Shown here piece after piece: positions 10,517 to 21,272 of a stretch of 64,000 nucleotides of DNA (its first letter is position 1; every line of letters begins with the position of its first letter). The translations under genes and the position numbers were made by a program. Under the pieces are notes generated by a model. It had not been told where the DNA came from, did no database searches, and saw only the letters and a program-made list of their open reading frames with translations. This DNA comes from Macrothele yani (taxonomy: Eukaryota > Arthropoda > Arachnida > Araneae > Macrothelidae), in NCBI GenBank assembly GCA_039090855.1, contig CM077011.1, positions 32,507,501-32,571,500 on the forward strand. The letters are read 5' to 3'.

Positions 10517-10624
10517 GTGAAGTACAGAAAGATACGTGTTTAACAGTTAGTTCCGATTTCCGCCCGTGGAATATGGGCGGAAGTCAGAACTGCCTGTTAA
10601 ACACGTATCTTTCTGTATTTCACT
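10517..10624. repeat. Hairpin with ~48-bp arms
   Basis: AGTGAAGTACAGAAAGATAC at the left is mirrored by GTATCTTTCTGTATTTCACT at the right. The arms also include GTGTTTAACAG and TTCCGCCC, with a GTGGAATAT loop. It abuts a SINE-B tail, so it may be a rearranged SINE end. Confidence 0.85.
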
Positions 10625-10735
10625 TCGATTTGTCTTTCCTATCGAGCACCCTAGCTAAAATATCCAAGCTTCCTACTTCTAAGGGCTGTTTAAGAAATAG
10701 TGCCAGGCACTCCCTTCCTAAATTGCTCTCCAACA
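10625..10735 (+). mobile_element. SINE-B 3' fragment
   Basis: TCTTTCCTATCGAGCACCC, CCAAGCTTCCTACTTCTAAG and GGCACTCCCTTCCTAAA match the 3' half of the complete SINE-B copy at 48491. The tRNA-like head is absent. Confidence 0.75.
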
Positions 10736-11364
10736 GCATTCATTAATCGTTAATTTTTAATCGAATTATATAATTTCGCTGAAATAACTATAGGACGTTT
10801 TTAGCCTCTCTAAGGCATTTGGCATCATACCAGCTGCTTGAAAAATTACCATTAATATCAAAGGTTCAGCATGGAAACTATTCAAAACTTTATAGGAAAA
10901 AAAGCCAATCTGTCAAATTGTTAAAAATTTACGTCTCAAGCCAAAAACTTCGGCACAATAATAAAAAAATCAGGAGTTGGCTTTAAAAAAAAAGGACAAT
11001 CAATATCTGACATTAGACAATAGGCAAAATCAGTAGAATAGCAACACTGCTATAAGTAGTAAATAATAAAGAAAAGGGGAAACATATTTCCTTTTTTCTT
11101 TCAGTTGAATTAAGGAATAAATAATAAACATTACTACATACGTATTTATGAAAAATGGTTTTTAATTTTTAAACCTGAAAAAAGATTTTTTTTTTGTAAT
11201 AGAAAAATTTTGTTTTCAAATTTCTTATCCGCTATGGAAACGCGTTGAAATCACGTGTCATGCATATGAATACAGAAATGTGTACAGATCAGTGTAATTG
11301 TACTTTTACGTATCCATCTGAATGAACAAAAGGTCATCCGGTGATAATGAGTAAATTGACTTAC
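10736..11364. other. AT-rich intron downstream of TRP exon 5
   Basis: Long A- and T-runs (for example 10985-11000 and 11185-11200). Nothing coding is seen. Confidence 0.5.
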
Positions 11365-11526
11365 CTTCATCGACATTTGTCTAGGCGACTTTTTCTTCCC
11401 ACAGAGCCTCGTCAAGTTTTTCATTGAAGGAAATATATTGAACGGTGGTGGCACAGTACTTCCTTCCTCGAAATAGTTCATGAACAGCGTTGTTCGAGCA
11501 AATTTCCATTCCGTATCGGATCTTTC
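11365..11526 (-). CDS. TRPC-type channel, exon 5 of 6 seen: TRP box
   Basis: This 162-nt exon encodes 54 residues beginning [11 protein letters not shown] and continuing [25 protein letters not shown] is the TRP-box motif that follows S6 in the TRP/TRPC family and couples gating. The PPPFN.FP stretch follows it in trp and trp-gamma. The acceptor is CCCCCAG at 11533-11527 and the donor GTAAG at 11364-11360. Both ends are phase 0, matching exons 14920-15115 and 1539-1728. A basic [13 protein letters not shown] end is less conserved. Confidence 0.95.
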
Positions 11527-11625
11527 CTGGGGGAAAGAACATTTGAAAAAGTGAAATGAAAGCCTTGAAAAATATTCATAAAACGCATTTCGATTCTCAT
11601 TGACTTCTGTGAGAGTGCAAACGTA

Positions 11626-12876
11626 CAAGGGGTATCCTGAAAGTAATGTCTCCTCCTTAATAACTTTTGAAAGTTAGAAGTGATTTTAGTGAAACTGCAC
11701 TCACATGTACTATGATATGTTATCAATGTGAGAAATTTTTTTTTCAGAATCGGAAATAAAGATCATGAATGACAGGGAAAAGCAGCAAGCCGTAACTGAA
11801 TTCGTGGAAAAAGAGGAATGTGAGGCTTCAGAAATCCACAGAAGACTTCTGCCGGTGCATGGAGCTGCCACAATCGGTATCAGTAATGTCCGAAGATGGA
11901 TGAAGAGGTTTCGAGAGGGAGAAGGTTAAGTGTCGGACAAACAACGGAGTGGAAGACCAGCAACTGCAGTGACAGATGCCAACAGGCAACGAGTGAAAGA
12001 CCTCATCATAGCTGATCGTCGTGTCAGCATCCAGGAGTTGTATGATGTAATTCAATGTGGTAATCTAATAACCACAATTAGGAATCTGGGCTACAGAAAA
12101 ATTTGTTCAATGTGGATCCCAAGAAACCTAACCCGTGAACAGTGTGAGCAAAGGGTGGATATGTGCCGAAACCTCTTGGACTGTTATGAGAGGGAGAGTG
12201 AGGCGTTTCTCTCTAATGCTGTGACGGGGATGAAACCTGGGTCTTCTTTCACGACCCAGAAACAAAACGGGCGCCAATGGAATGACACCGCACGTCTTCA
12301 TCTCGACAGAAAAGAGTGAAAACAACTCGTTCCTCAGAGAAATACATTGAAGAAGATAAAGGAAGCTATCAGAAGGAAAATACATTGAAGACGCTAAAGG
12401 AATCTATCAGAAGGAAAAGACGTGACATTCCACTTCATAGTGTTATTTTACACCATGATGATGCACATCCCCACACCTCAATGGAGACTTCGCAGGCGAT
12501 TACCAAAATGGGATGGACGGTACAACATACTAAAGTTTTGTGCCAACCTCCCTACAATCCTGATTTGGCTCCCTCAGATTTTTTTCTGTTTGACCCTTTG
12601 AAAAACACCCTTCGTGGGGAACGTTTCAACGATGTGACAGACGTTAAACTGGCTGTGAACTCATGGGTGAAACGACAGCCTCCGTAATTTTTCCAAAATG
12701 GATTTTACCAATGTGTCCAAAGATGGCGGAAATGTATAGAATGTGATGGACAATACTTTGAATAGGCTAGCATTATTAACAATATGTCCAAGTATTTTGC
12801 CACCAAGTTTCACATTTGTGCTGCTACAAATAAAAATCTTATGAGGGACAAGGTATTACTTTCAGAATGCCCTTTG
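11626..12876 (+). mobile_element. Mariner element with TIRs and TA duplication
   Basis: The left end reads CAAGGGGTATCCTGAAAGTA and the reverse-complemented right end CAAAGGGCATTCTGAAAGTA. Each is flanked by TA (11624-11625 and 12877-12878). The 1.25-kb length is typical of mariner. It lies 100 bp upstream of TRP exon 5 in the opposite orientation. Confidence 0.9.
11765..12687 (+). pseudogene. Mariner transposase, DD34D type, broken
   Basis: It starts MNDREKQQAVTEFV with an N-terminal helix-turn-helix (SNVRRWMKRFREGEG), then a stop at 11926, then SDKQRSGRPATAVTD. The first catalytic motif TGDETWVFF is split by a frame change near 12225. HHDDAHPH supplies the second D, and YNPDLAPSD the third, 34 residues later, as in mariner. 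A duplication of about 40 bp (12339-12418, GAAAATACATTGAAGA units) sits between the first two catalytic motifs. The stop, frame shifts and duplication make it inactive. Confidence 0.85.
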
Positions 12877-12944
12877 TATTTCGAAGGAAATATCTTATCA
12901 GGAACAGAATCCCCGAAATTAGGACAGAGAAAGTTATTAACAAG

Positions 12945-14085
12945 TTAGTAAAATCATGCAATGCACTAATTATGATACGCTTTCGAACATAGCAGAAATC
13001 ATTACTCAAATTATGATGATAATGGCTGTGGAATAAATCTCGCTCCTGTGTCCTGACCTTTGAGCCCATTTCGATGATATTAAACAGAACTGGTTCAGCA
13101 TACCTCCGGAACAACATACTAAAGTTTCGTCGCAATAGAAGCATTTTTACCTAAGGCGCAAGGGCGATGGAATGGATCCCGCTCCTATGTCCTGACCTTT
13201 GACCCCATTTCGTCCATTTTCAATTGGGGTCGTCCCCAGGTTGTCCCCTACCACATACTAAAATTTCATCGAAATTGAACAATTTTTACGCGAGTTATTG
13301 AGCAGACAGGCAGACAGACGTACAAAGCTTGAGCATATACGCTTCTTCAACCTACGGTTGGAAAGCGTAAAAAACAACATAATTGTAGTAACAAGTTAGT
13401 AAAATCGTGCAATGCATTGATTATGATACGCTTTCCAGCATACCAGAAATCATTACTCAAGTTATTTCTGCCGCCCCGGTGGCGCAGTGGTCTAAGGCGC
13501 TGGCCTCTGATCATTCGTCCGTAAGGGGTCCGGGTTCGAATCCCGATCAGGCATGGCTGTTGTGTTTGTCTTACGGCACTGGCTCTCTCCCTTCCCTGGA
13601 ACCAGTGACCCTAAATTAGGGACGGGCGACTGCTTATAGCCCATTGAGTTGCTCACGGTGGTCGTTAAACCTCCAATCAAAAATCAAGTTATTTCTCAAG
13701 TTATGAGGATAATGCTGTGGAATAAATATCGCTCCTGTGCCCTGACCTTTGATCCCATTTCGATGATATTCAACATAATCGTTTCAGTTTACCTCCGGAA
13801 CAACATACTAAAGTTTTGTGCCAATAGAAGCATTTTTAGTCAAGTTATGAGGATAAAGGCTGTGGAATAAATCTCGCTCCTGTGTCCTGACCTTTGAGCC
13901 CATTTCGATGATATTCAACAGAACTGGTTCAGTATACTTCCGGAACAACATACTAAAGTTTTGTCGGAAGCGAAGCATTTTTACGCAAGTTATGACGAAT
14001 AAGTGCAATGGAATGGATCCTGCTCCTATATAGTGACCTTCGACCCCATTTATTCCGCTGTTATCGATATTCAATAAAACGAATT
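12945..14085. repeat. Tandem ~150-bp degenerate repeat
   Basis: A module with TCGCTCCTGTGTCCTGACCT, CCCATTTCGATGATATT, GGTTCAG.ATACCTCCGGAAC, AACATACTAAAGTTTTGTC and GAAGCATTTTTA recurs near 13020, 13170, 13715, 13870 and 14015. The unit at 13170 continues into CAGACAGGCAGACAGACG and GCTTGAGCATATACGCTTC, a type of ending seen in widespread arthropod interspersed repeats. A SINE-A split the array at 13470. The origin is unclear. Confidence 0.7.
13470..13684 (+). mobile_element. SINE-A, complete copy with target duplication
   Basis: A tRNA-derived head has the A box TGGCGCAGTGGTCTAAGGCG and B box GGTTCGAATCC. A body follows with CTTACGGCACTGGCTCTC, CTGGAACCAGTGACCCTAAA and GCCCATTGAGTTGCTCACGG, and then an A-rich tail. 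The 12-13-bp sequence TCAAGTTATTTCT occurs on both sides (13457-13469 and 13684-13696), a clean target-site duplication. This copy serves as the reference for the family, which has about ten copies in the window. Confidence 0.9.
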
Positions 14086-14129
14086 GGAATCATAGTGTAA
14101 CTTAACGCAAGCATTATTTTGGGTGGAGG

Positions 14130-14290
14130 TGGAGTATTTAACGACTCCCATGAACAACTGAGGCTATAAGGTGTCATCCCACCTAATTTGGGGTCACTCG
14201 TTGTACGAGGGGAGACAAGGCCAGCGGCACGGATGGACACATAATCTACGCCTCATCCCAAACTCGAGCCTTGTCTGCTTGGAGGGTGAG
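14130..14290 (-). mobile_element. SINE-A relic
   Basis: TATTTAACGACTCCCATGA, CTGAGGCTATAAG and CACCTAATTTGGGGTCACT are diverged minus-strand SINE-A body motifs. The head is not recognisable. Confidence 0.5.
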
Positions 14291-14390
14291 CCAGAAGACC
14301 AATCTTCTGACCTCTTCCAACTACTAGGATAAATGTATCTTCTGAGCACTTACAACTATTTAGGATAAAAGTAGCGTATTTAATACAAAT

Positions 14391-14658
14391 TTTGAAGATG
14401 ACAATCCGATTTTTGGTGTAAATGTAACAAGAATGGTAAGTCAGATAATATCCGAAAACTTGAAAATTGGAGCGGGACTCGAATCCGCGTCTCCCAGATA
14501 GCACCCTGGGTGGTGTTGTGATTAGCATTCCCGGGTGCTATCTGGGAAACGCGGTTTCGAGTCCCGCTCCAGGACGATGAAATTTTCAAGTTTTCGGATA
14601 TTATCTGACTTACCATTCTTGTTACATTTACACCAAAAATCGGATTGTCATCTTCAAA
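14391..14658. repeat. Palindrome with tRNA-like arms (subfamily 1)
   Basis: Arms of about 120 bp pair TTTGAAGATGACAATCCGAT with its complement at 14639-14658 through GTAAGTCAGATAATATCCGA, TTGAAAATT and GAGCGGGACTCGAATCC. The centre is TGGGTGGTGTTGTGATTAGC. The right arm plus centre looks like a tRNA-derived sequence: a GTGGTGTTGTGATTAGC A-box-like part and a GGTTTCGAGTCCCGCTCC B-box-like part. The same flank and tRNA-like core recur at 45634-46107. Confidence 0.85.
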
Positions 14659-14919
14659 CATTGTATTATATGGTGTAATCCCGTATTTATTTCATGGTAG
14701 CGTATTTAATTTAATTCTGTAGCAGTCAAATTCTTTCTGTAGTTCAGTTTATGGATGAACAACTTAATTGAATTGCAAGCATTGCGCTGAATAGAAAAAC
14801 ATTGAATAGTTTTCATCATTTAGGTTGAGTCGCCTCTTTGGAAGCATATCAGCACATTGAGGGACGCAAAAGCAAATTTTGGCCACACGTTTAGAGGAAG
14901 AAGATTATAAGACACTTAC

Positions 14920-15115
14920 CGATATGATATTATAGGAATTGCTCATCATGGCAATCAGGAGGTTCAACAGAACCACCACATTGATAACGGAGTACGACCC
15001 GAACATCAACAAACCCCAGAACCTGGTGTAGGATTTGATCCCTCTAAGTTCAAAAATACTGAGGTCCACAAGTCCAAAGCTGGCCCAAAAGAGGGATTGT
15101 GAAGATTCGAAGAGG
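14920..15115 (-). CDS. TRPC-type channel, exon 4 of 6 seen: pore and S6
   Basis: This 196-nt exon encodes LFESSQSLFWASFGLVDL, RFWGLLMFGSYSVINVVV and LLNLLIAMMSNSY. In TRPC and trp channels these are the pore helix and selectivity-filter loop (FWASFGL) and transmembrane segment S6 with the LLNLLIAMMSNSY end. One nucleotide at the start completes the codon AA|C from exon 39209-39466, and the exon ends in phase 0. The acceptor is TTTCCAG at 15122-15116 and the donor GTAAG at 14919-14915. This is the best-conserved piece of the gene and fixes the family. Confidence 0.97.
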
Positions 15116-15341
15116 CTGGAAAGAGAAAATAATGTCTTAAATATCAGCACAGAGCACAATCAAATAAAGTTATTTTACAAGGAAAACGACTGTAATTACT
15201 TTTTATTTCGTAGTTATAAAATGAGGTGTCAAAAAAATAGTCGTATGGGAAAATAAGACTAACTGAAACTTGAGACTGGCAAGAGCAAATTAATTTGAAT
15301 AATAATATTTGAATAACTACGAAGAATGAATCTCCTTATGA

Positions 15342-16107
15342 GAAAGATTCGTGGGAAGGACGAATCTTTCTCATAAGTAGATTTATCTTCCATGACGTTG
15401 GTGAGCCGTCTAAGCAATAAAATGGGGTACTTACTAGTGATTTAGAAAGCTAGAAAGTGTACTTTTTTTGGAAACAAATGGTCATTGATATCATTTGAGA
15501 TATAAAGGATATCAATGACTTTAAATTACCTGCAACAACCGAAACACTGTAAAAGATTCGTGGGAAGGACGAATTAAAGATTCAACCAAAACACTGTAAA
15601 AGATTCGTGGGAAGGACGAATTAAAGATTCAACCAAAACACTGTAAAAGATTCGTGGGAAGGACGAATTAAAGATTCAACCAAAACACTGTAAAAGATTC
15701 GTGGGAAGGACGAATTAAAGATTCAACCAAAACACTGTAAAAGATTCGTGGGAAGGACGAATTAAAGATTCAACCAAAACACTGTAAAAGATTCGTGGGA
15801 AGGACGAATTAAAGATTCAACTAAAACACTGTAAAAGATTCGTGGGAAGGACGAATTAAAGATTCAACCAAAACACTGTAAAAGATTCGTGGGAAGGACG
15901 AATTAAAGATTCAACCAAAACACTGTAAAAGATTCGTGGGAAGGACAAATTAAATAATTTTGCTTCTGATGTATTTGCCATAAACCGAAGCCGAAAGATT
16001 CGTGGGAAGGACGAATCTTTCTCATAAGTAGATTTATCTTCCATGACGTTGGTGAGCCGTCTAAGCAATAAAATGGGGTACTTACTGGTGATTTGGAAAG
16101 CTAGAAA
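15342..16107. repeat. 47-bp hairpin minisatellite between two ~112-bp direct repeats
   Basis: Nine nearly identical 47-bp units (about 15535-15952) each contain AAAGATTCGTGGGAAGGACG, whose TTCGT / ACGAA halves can pair, followed by AATTAAAGATTCAACCAAAA. The array is flanked by direct repeats at 15342-15456 and 15993-16107 that start with the same hairpin and share CTCATAAGTAGATTTATCTT and CATGACGTTGGTGAGCCG. The block is in the intron 230 bp upstream of the pore exon. Confidence 0.95.
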
Positions 16108-16154
16108 TGTTTTCGTTCAGTTGTTTTACACATCTATGTCTGTAACTGTGAAGA

Positions 16155-16380
16155 GCTGTTTTTTTTTGTTTTTTGTTTTTTGAGGATTAACGACGTGAGC
16201 AACTCAATGGGCCACAAGCAGTCACCCGTCCCTAATTTAGGGTCACTGGTTCCAGGGAAGGAACAGAGCCAGTGTCGTAAGAAAAACACAACATCCGTGC
16301 CTTACCGAGATTGGAACCCGGAGCCATCTTGGACGAATGAGCAGAAGCCAGCGCTTAGACCACTGCGATACTGACCCACG
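16155..16380 (-). mobile_element. SINE-A copy
   Basis: Read on the minus strand it has the tRNA-like head, the CTGGAACCAGTGACCCTAAA body and an A-rich tail (the T-run at 16160-16180 on the plus strand). It is diverged from the 13470 copy, for example GTTCCAATC in place of the B box. Confidence 0.8.
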
Positions 16381-16699
16381 TGTTGTCGAAAATTGACCTC
16401 ATCTACAAATAGTCACCATGTCTACACGCACGTAAAAAACTCTCGCTGCCAAAGAAAGCAGGAAGTGACGGAAAAATCCACGAGCTGCAAGTCTGTGATG
16501 AAATCTCAAACTCTGAGTGTCATATGCCAACAACAAGAACAACACTGTCGCATTTGCACACCTTACCGAAGCATAAAGCTAGCCGATTATAAGCATCAGG
16601 CTCGCCGAGTCGTTCTCATTCAACAGGTTGTTGCAGGTGTGTTTAAGCTGAATGATGTCTCGGTAATGTAATTTACCAGAATAGATATATCAGAGAGAA
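16381..16699. other. TRP intron stretch upstream of a Tc1 relic
   Basis: Open frames occur but no family is recognised. It may include the eroded 5' end of the Tc1 relic that follows. Confidence 0.4.
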
Positions 16700-17640
16700 A
16701 TAATAAGGCTAAAAGCTGGCCGTACAATGAGAGATAGTGCCAGAAACCGCTGGATTGTCTTTAAGCCTCATCAGCAGACTGTGGAGCCGTTTTCAGGAAA
16801 TTAGAGCACTACGGAGGTGTTCAGGGCAAGGTCTGTCGAAAACTACAACAGTTCAAGATGACCGATATTTCGGTTTGCTGGCTAGAAGGAACCTCCCACA
16901 AAACGCCTCTGAACTCCACGGCCAGTTTTTACCATCACAGGAGTATATCTATTCACACAGACCATACAAAATCGGCTTCACTAAAGAGGGCTCTATGCCC
17001 ATCGACAGATGGTGTGCGTAGTGCGTACCTCTCTACACTTCACCGGAGGGCTCGCATGGAACAGGCTGGGCTCTTGGGGCTGGAACTGTAAACAGTCGCT
17101 CCCAGTTCTTTTCACAATTGAGTCGCGGTTCAGCCTGCAGTCAGATAACCGCTGTGTTCTCTGGCGTGGGTAAGGAAACAGAGTAATTCAACTTTCATTC
17201 AGGAAAGAGACACCTTCTGTGCTGGTGGAATACTCGTGTGGTAGGACATCAGTATTGGCGGTCGTACAGACAGCTGGATCATCAGGAATGGAATCCTGAT
17301 GGCAGTCAAACATCAAGATGAGATCCTGCGACCTATACTTTACCCGAAGCAATTGGTTATACGTTTTGATTTACGGAATGCAGCTGGTAAAAAACATGAC
17401 TCAGCAAAAGGGGAACGGGCGTATGAACTGGCTTTCGCGCTCTTCGGAGCTCAATCCCATTGAGCGTACGTGCGAAGCACTGGACAGAGATACTTCAGTT
17501 CACCCGTTCTCTCCTACGACGCTTCAGCAGCTGGAGGATGTGCTTAATGAGGAGTGGATGATTTTAGCCCATTTTATAAACCCTCAGTTGATTCGTTCGA
17601 GCCTGTTAAGGGATTAAAACAATGGCTCTATCGAAGAAAG
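16700..17640 (+). pseudogene. Tc1-like transposase relic
   Basis: The plus strand shows ETAGLSLSLISRLWSRFQE and VQDDRYFGLLARRN (helix-turn-helix and linker), and far downstream MNWLSRSSELNPIERTCEAL, LQQLEDVLNEEW and INPQLIRS. These match Tc1 transposases, including the last catalytic E in NPIE. The middle is out of frame. Terminal repeats were not found. Confidence 0.75.
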
Positions 17641-17817
17641 AGTGATAACCTCTAGTTTAGGGCTATAACTCATTTGTAGCAGTTTATCGGTTCGTTTTGG
17701 GTTTGAAGTCTGAAGAGATTCTAATAATGTTTAAAATGAAACAAGATTTCCTTTTTATAAGCTTATAAATGAAATATTAAAAGATCAACTGGATGCGTAT
17801 TGTTAACGGACGTGCTC

Positions 17818-18312
17818 TATCAGTGATAATTAATACAGACATTTGACGTGGACCAGGAACATCAAACAGAGGTCATCGCTCTTTCCACGTTTTATAAGTG
17901 AGTCACGGAAAAATGATCATTGGCCACCACCGGGAATCGAACCCAGGGTCTTCCAGTTACGCGCTGGATATGCTTCCACTGCCCCACTGCGGCCTCGAAT
18001 TCCTCCAGACTCACCACATTAATTATTCATTCGCCTTCTAATTATTTGTTCAGATGATGATTACCATCTTTGGTGAATCCCCAGCATTGTGCGGGGCTCC
18101 AAGAAGCAACCTGCCAAATTGGCTTGGCAGTTAGTGTGTTTGAGTCTGGAGGTATTCGAGGCCGCTGTGGTGCAGTGGAAGCATATCCGGCGCGTAACTG
18201 GAAGATTTACGCGCCGGATATGCTTCCATGGGTGGCGGCCAATAAGAATTTTTCCGTGACTCACTTATAAAACGTGGAAAGAGCGATGACCTCTGTTTAA
18301 TGTCTATCAGTG
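17818..18312. repeat. Palindrome with tRNA-like arms (subfamily 2)
   Basis: The left arm (to about 18012) and right arm (from about 18130) share, inverted, TATCAGTGATAATT-like ends, ACATCAAACAGAGGTCATCG, CTCTTTCCACGTTTTATAAG, TGAGTCACGGAAAAAT, GGCCGCCACC and the tRNA-like block. The left arm has GGGAATCGAACCC (an inverted B box) and TGCCCCACTGCGGCC (an inverted A-box part). The right arm has GGCCGCTGTGGTGCAGTGGA. A central 120-bp spacer is unique. The same arms, shortened, occur at 35614-35822. Confidence 0.85.
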
Positions 18313-18904
18313 ATATTCTTCGCTATATTAAAAATACGAGGTAGTATCATGTGTTTTTTCTTTTAACTCAAAACCGGTTAAAATCAATCGTCCTACAAAA
18401 CATAGAACTCAGTGAATTTTATGTCTGACGGCTTACGAGAGAGAGAGAGAGCGTCTGACATTTCGGTTAAAATGAAGATATCAGTTTTGGCTTTGGTTCT
18501 GCTTATAAAAAATATGGAGAAAGTACCCTGGTACTCTTTGTAGATAATTTATGCTATGTATCTTTCACTTGTCAAGATCTTTGTGGGTGGGAAACAAAAC
18601 GAGTGATTAGAGAGTATACATTTATTTGCGTACAACACATTGCATTTATTCGCGTCACTCACAACCACAGCCAGTCTGGTACATACTAAGTGGAATTAAA
18701 CCATAACAATAAACAATAAGGTTTAGTAATTCCTAACATTGGGTGGTACTTAGGTAGATGAATTAATGAATGTTATTGTCGTAAAACCAATGAAAAGAGA
18801 TATATGAGTCATAAAACTAAATGTTTACAAAACTATGCCGGCGGCAATAACAAATATTTCAACAGTTTAGTTTTTAAAAAGCAGTACTTATTACTATTAT
18901 TTTT
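18313..18904. other. TRP intron sequence
   Basis: A short GA microsatellite lies at 18438-18452. Nothing else is recognised. Confidence 0.5.
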
Positions 18905-19146
18905 ATTATATTTTAGAGATGATTCTACCTCTTCCTGAGGGTTTTCTCTTCCTTCCGGGACGGGTACGACGTACCAAGTCTGAGAAGTGGTAATTCTGTT
19001 CTCTCAATTGTCCAGAAACTTCCTTACTATCATACAAGTGTTCAGGATAGCTGCCTTCTGTAGTTACACGTAGGTGTTAGGTTGAAGGTCTAGTGTCTGT
19101 ATAGCGCTGTGAATAGTCTTGGGTAGAACTATTATGGCTGATATTA

Positions 19147-20699
19147 CACTGGCGTGCAAAAATTAAGGATGAGACGGTTTTTTAAATGTAACGTTGTGCA
19201 GAAGTGCTGCACATCGACTCAAATCATACCATATGATCCCCAAGATGTAAGAATATGGGACAAGTTAGCAAAACCGTCCGAGCAAGGAATCCAAAGGATA
19301 CAAAGGCATTTTATTGAAAAGGTAGCTTCGAGCACAACTGGACAGAAGACAGAAACGCCCATGTGACAGGCGGCTGCCAAGAAAAATCCGGTCTTTAGTA
19401 GAGAATATGATCACCCCTGACTGCGTTGCAGGATTTGCAACGTCTGTCCATGCTGAGGACGAGGTTGTCAAGGAGCTGTTGAGGCATCGCGGCCCATTCC
19501 TCTTGTAGCGCCAATCGCAGCTACGGAATCGTTGCTGGCGGCTGGTGACGTGCTGCCAAGCGTCTCCCGAGAAGCGCCCCACACGTGTTCGATTGGATTT
19601 AGGTCCGGGGACTTTGCGGGCCAATCCATGCGTTGAATATCTTCACTCTCCAACAGCTCTGCGACAGCCACTGTACGATGAGGCGTAGTGTTGTCGTCCA
19701 TGAAGAGGAACTCAGGGCACACAGCACTTCTAAACAGACGCACGTGAGGCAGGAGAACCTCGGTACAATAGCGGACACCAGTGACTGAACCTCCTTGGAA
19801 GATGTGGAGGTCAGTACAGCTACCAAGCATGATACCGCCCCAAACGAGAACTCCGCCACCTCCAAACCGGTCCCTTTCGATGATGTTGGAGGTGTGATTG
19901 CGTGTTCCCTGCCCTTTCCAGATGTGTATACGTCCAGAATCGCTGGTCAGACTAAATCGGCTCTCATCCGTAAAGAGAACTCGACCCCATTGCTGATGTG
20001 TCCAGTTGTTGTGTTCCTGGCACCACAGAAACCGCCGTCTCCGATGAGCAGGCGTTAATGGCCCACACCGTACTGGTCTTCGTGCAAACAGACCACCTTT
20101 GTGCAGCCTCCTGGTCACGGAAAAATGCAATAACGGACGTCCAGTTGTCTGTTGCATGTGCCTTGCGATTTCTCCCGCTGTCTGCCGTCTGTCTCTTCTC
20201 GTCTGTAGGACAATATACCGGTCGTCCGCTGCCGTGGTTGCTAGTGGACGACCACTGCTAAACTCTCGGACAGCTGTTCCTGTCATTTGAAATGCTCTCC
20301 AAGCTCGTGAAACGATGCTGCGAGCGATCCCGAACTCCTCGGCCACACTAGTCACACTTCGACCTTCTTCCAACTTCCCAATGACGCGACCTCGGGTAAA
20401 GTCATGCAGATGTCTTCTACTGGATTGCCTGTTGGACATATCACACGGTGGTAGCAACTCGACGTCGTTCAAACCGATGTACACCGTGCAATAGCTTTCA
20501 CCGAATTGCTGAGCGTACACCGCCCGTGTGCTTTATACCCTTCCGACACTCCTCCCCCAACGTCATGCTACATATGTGCGCATACTCTACCGTGCCGGAC
20601 CCTAGTCTATCTTCTGAGTGGTCTTTCGGTCCTTTCTGCCTGCTCGTTCCGCTGTTATGCTAATTTCTCCTCTTCGTCCTTAATTTTTGCACTCCAGTG
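19147..20699 (-). mobile_element. Tc1 element B (DD34E), complete ends
   Basis: The left end CACTGGCGTGCAAAAATTAA matches the reverse-complemented right end CACTGGAGTGCAAAAATTAA. TA dinucleotides flank both (19145-19146, 20700-20701). The 1,553-bp copy sits inside the REL LINE. Confidence 0.95.
19395..20439 (-). pseudogene. Tc1 B transposase, nearly intact, one frame shift
   Basis: It begins MSNRQSSRRHLHDFTRGRVI and keeps the paired helix-turn-helix (SVAEEFGIARSIVSRAWRAF), the linker, the first D in VLFTDESRFSL, the second D in LFMDDNTTPHRT and the E in SPDLNPIEHVWG, 34 residues after the second D. After WG a frame change near 19570 moves the C-terminus to another frame, where MDRRCKSCNAVRGDHILY and a stop complete it. 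An upstream in-frame ATG at 20520 exists, but MSNRQSS matches the usual start. Full length would be about 340 residues, normal for the family. Confidence 0.88.
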
Positions 20700-21272
20700 T
20701 ACTATGGGGATGCTGGTGACGTTCTTCATATGCCACATATCCTTGACGGCGTATCGTAGGTTGTTATACTTTGACAGCTTCTCTCCGTGCGTCTTCTGGA
20801 TGTTGCACGTGTTGGGCACGGCTATGTCAATGTGACATGTTGACTTCTTCTCATTGTACACCAGGACGATGTCAAGCCGATTGTGGGGAATGATCTTATC
20901 TATTCTGATCGATCTTTCCCAGTACATCTTGTGGGTGTTGTTCTCTAGAAGCGTTGTTGGCTCATACTTGCAGTAGGGGACAGGCTCAGTTGTAATGAGG
21001 TGGTGCTTTCTTGCCAATTTCTGATGGAGGATCTTGACGACTTCATTGTTCTTGTTCGTGTACTCTGTGTTGGGACTCTGCACCCTGCTGTGATATGTTG
21101 GATGGACTCTGGCGATTGATGGCATTGCTGAGATGTGTCGCTTTCCCCTGACGTGTCCTTCAGGATATGCTTCCGGTAGTTTCTGGTGTTTACAACTTGA
21201 TCTTGTACAGCCGTGAGGAATCCTTCGGTCTCGGAGAAGAGTGAACCGTTTGTTAGCCATGCATTGAAAGCA

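Larger units (their letters stand above)
18905..21262 (-). mobile_element. 3' end of a restriction-like-endonuclease LINE, split by Tc1 B
   Basis: Two blocks (21262 to 20702 and 19146 to 18905) join into one reading across a TA where Tc1 B is inserted. The first gives AVQDQVVNTRNYRKHILKD, then a C..C....H...C-like knuckle region (QCHQSPESIQHITAGC), then KMYWERSIRIDKIIPHNRLD, DIVLVYNEKKSTCHIDIAVP and MKNVTSIPIV. The second gives LPKTIHSAIQTLDLQPNTYV and KAAILNTCMIVRKFLDN before a short AT-rich tail. The PD...(D/E).AVP pattern with a CCHC-type knuckle matches LINEs that carry a C-terminal restriction-like endonuclease (R2/R4-like). The clade was not verified. Reverse transcriptase is missing (5' truncation at 21262). 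Confidence 0.65.

Noticed and set aside
15535..15952. CRISPR-like array (regular repeats)
   Set aside because: The units are contiguous 47-bp copies without variable spacers, in a eukaryotic intron.
17925..18240. tRNA genes in the palindrome arms
   Set aside because: B-box-like and A-box-like words exist, but anticodon and acceptor stems are not consistent, and the copies are embedded in repeats.
20439..20520. Upstream ATG at 20520 as the Tc1 B transposase start
   Set aside because: The extra 27 residues lie in the transposon leader and have no counterpart in Tc1 C, which starts MSSRHHLDDF at the position equivalent to MSNRQSSRRH.
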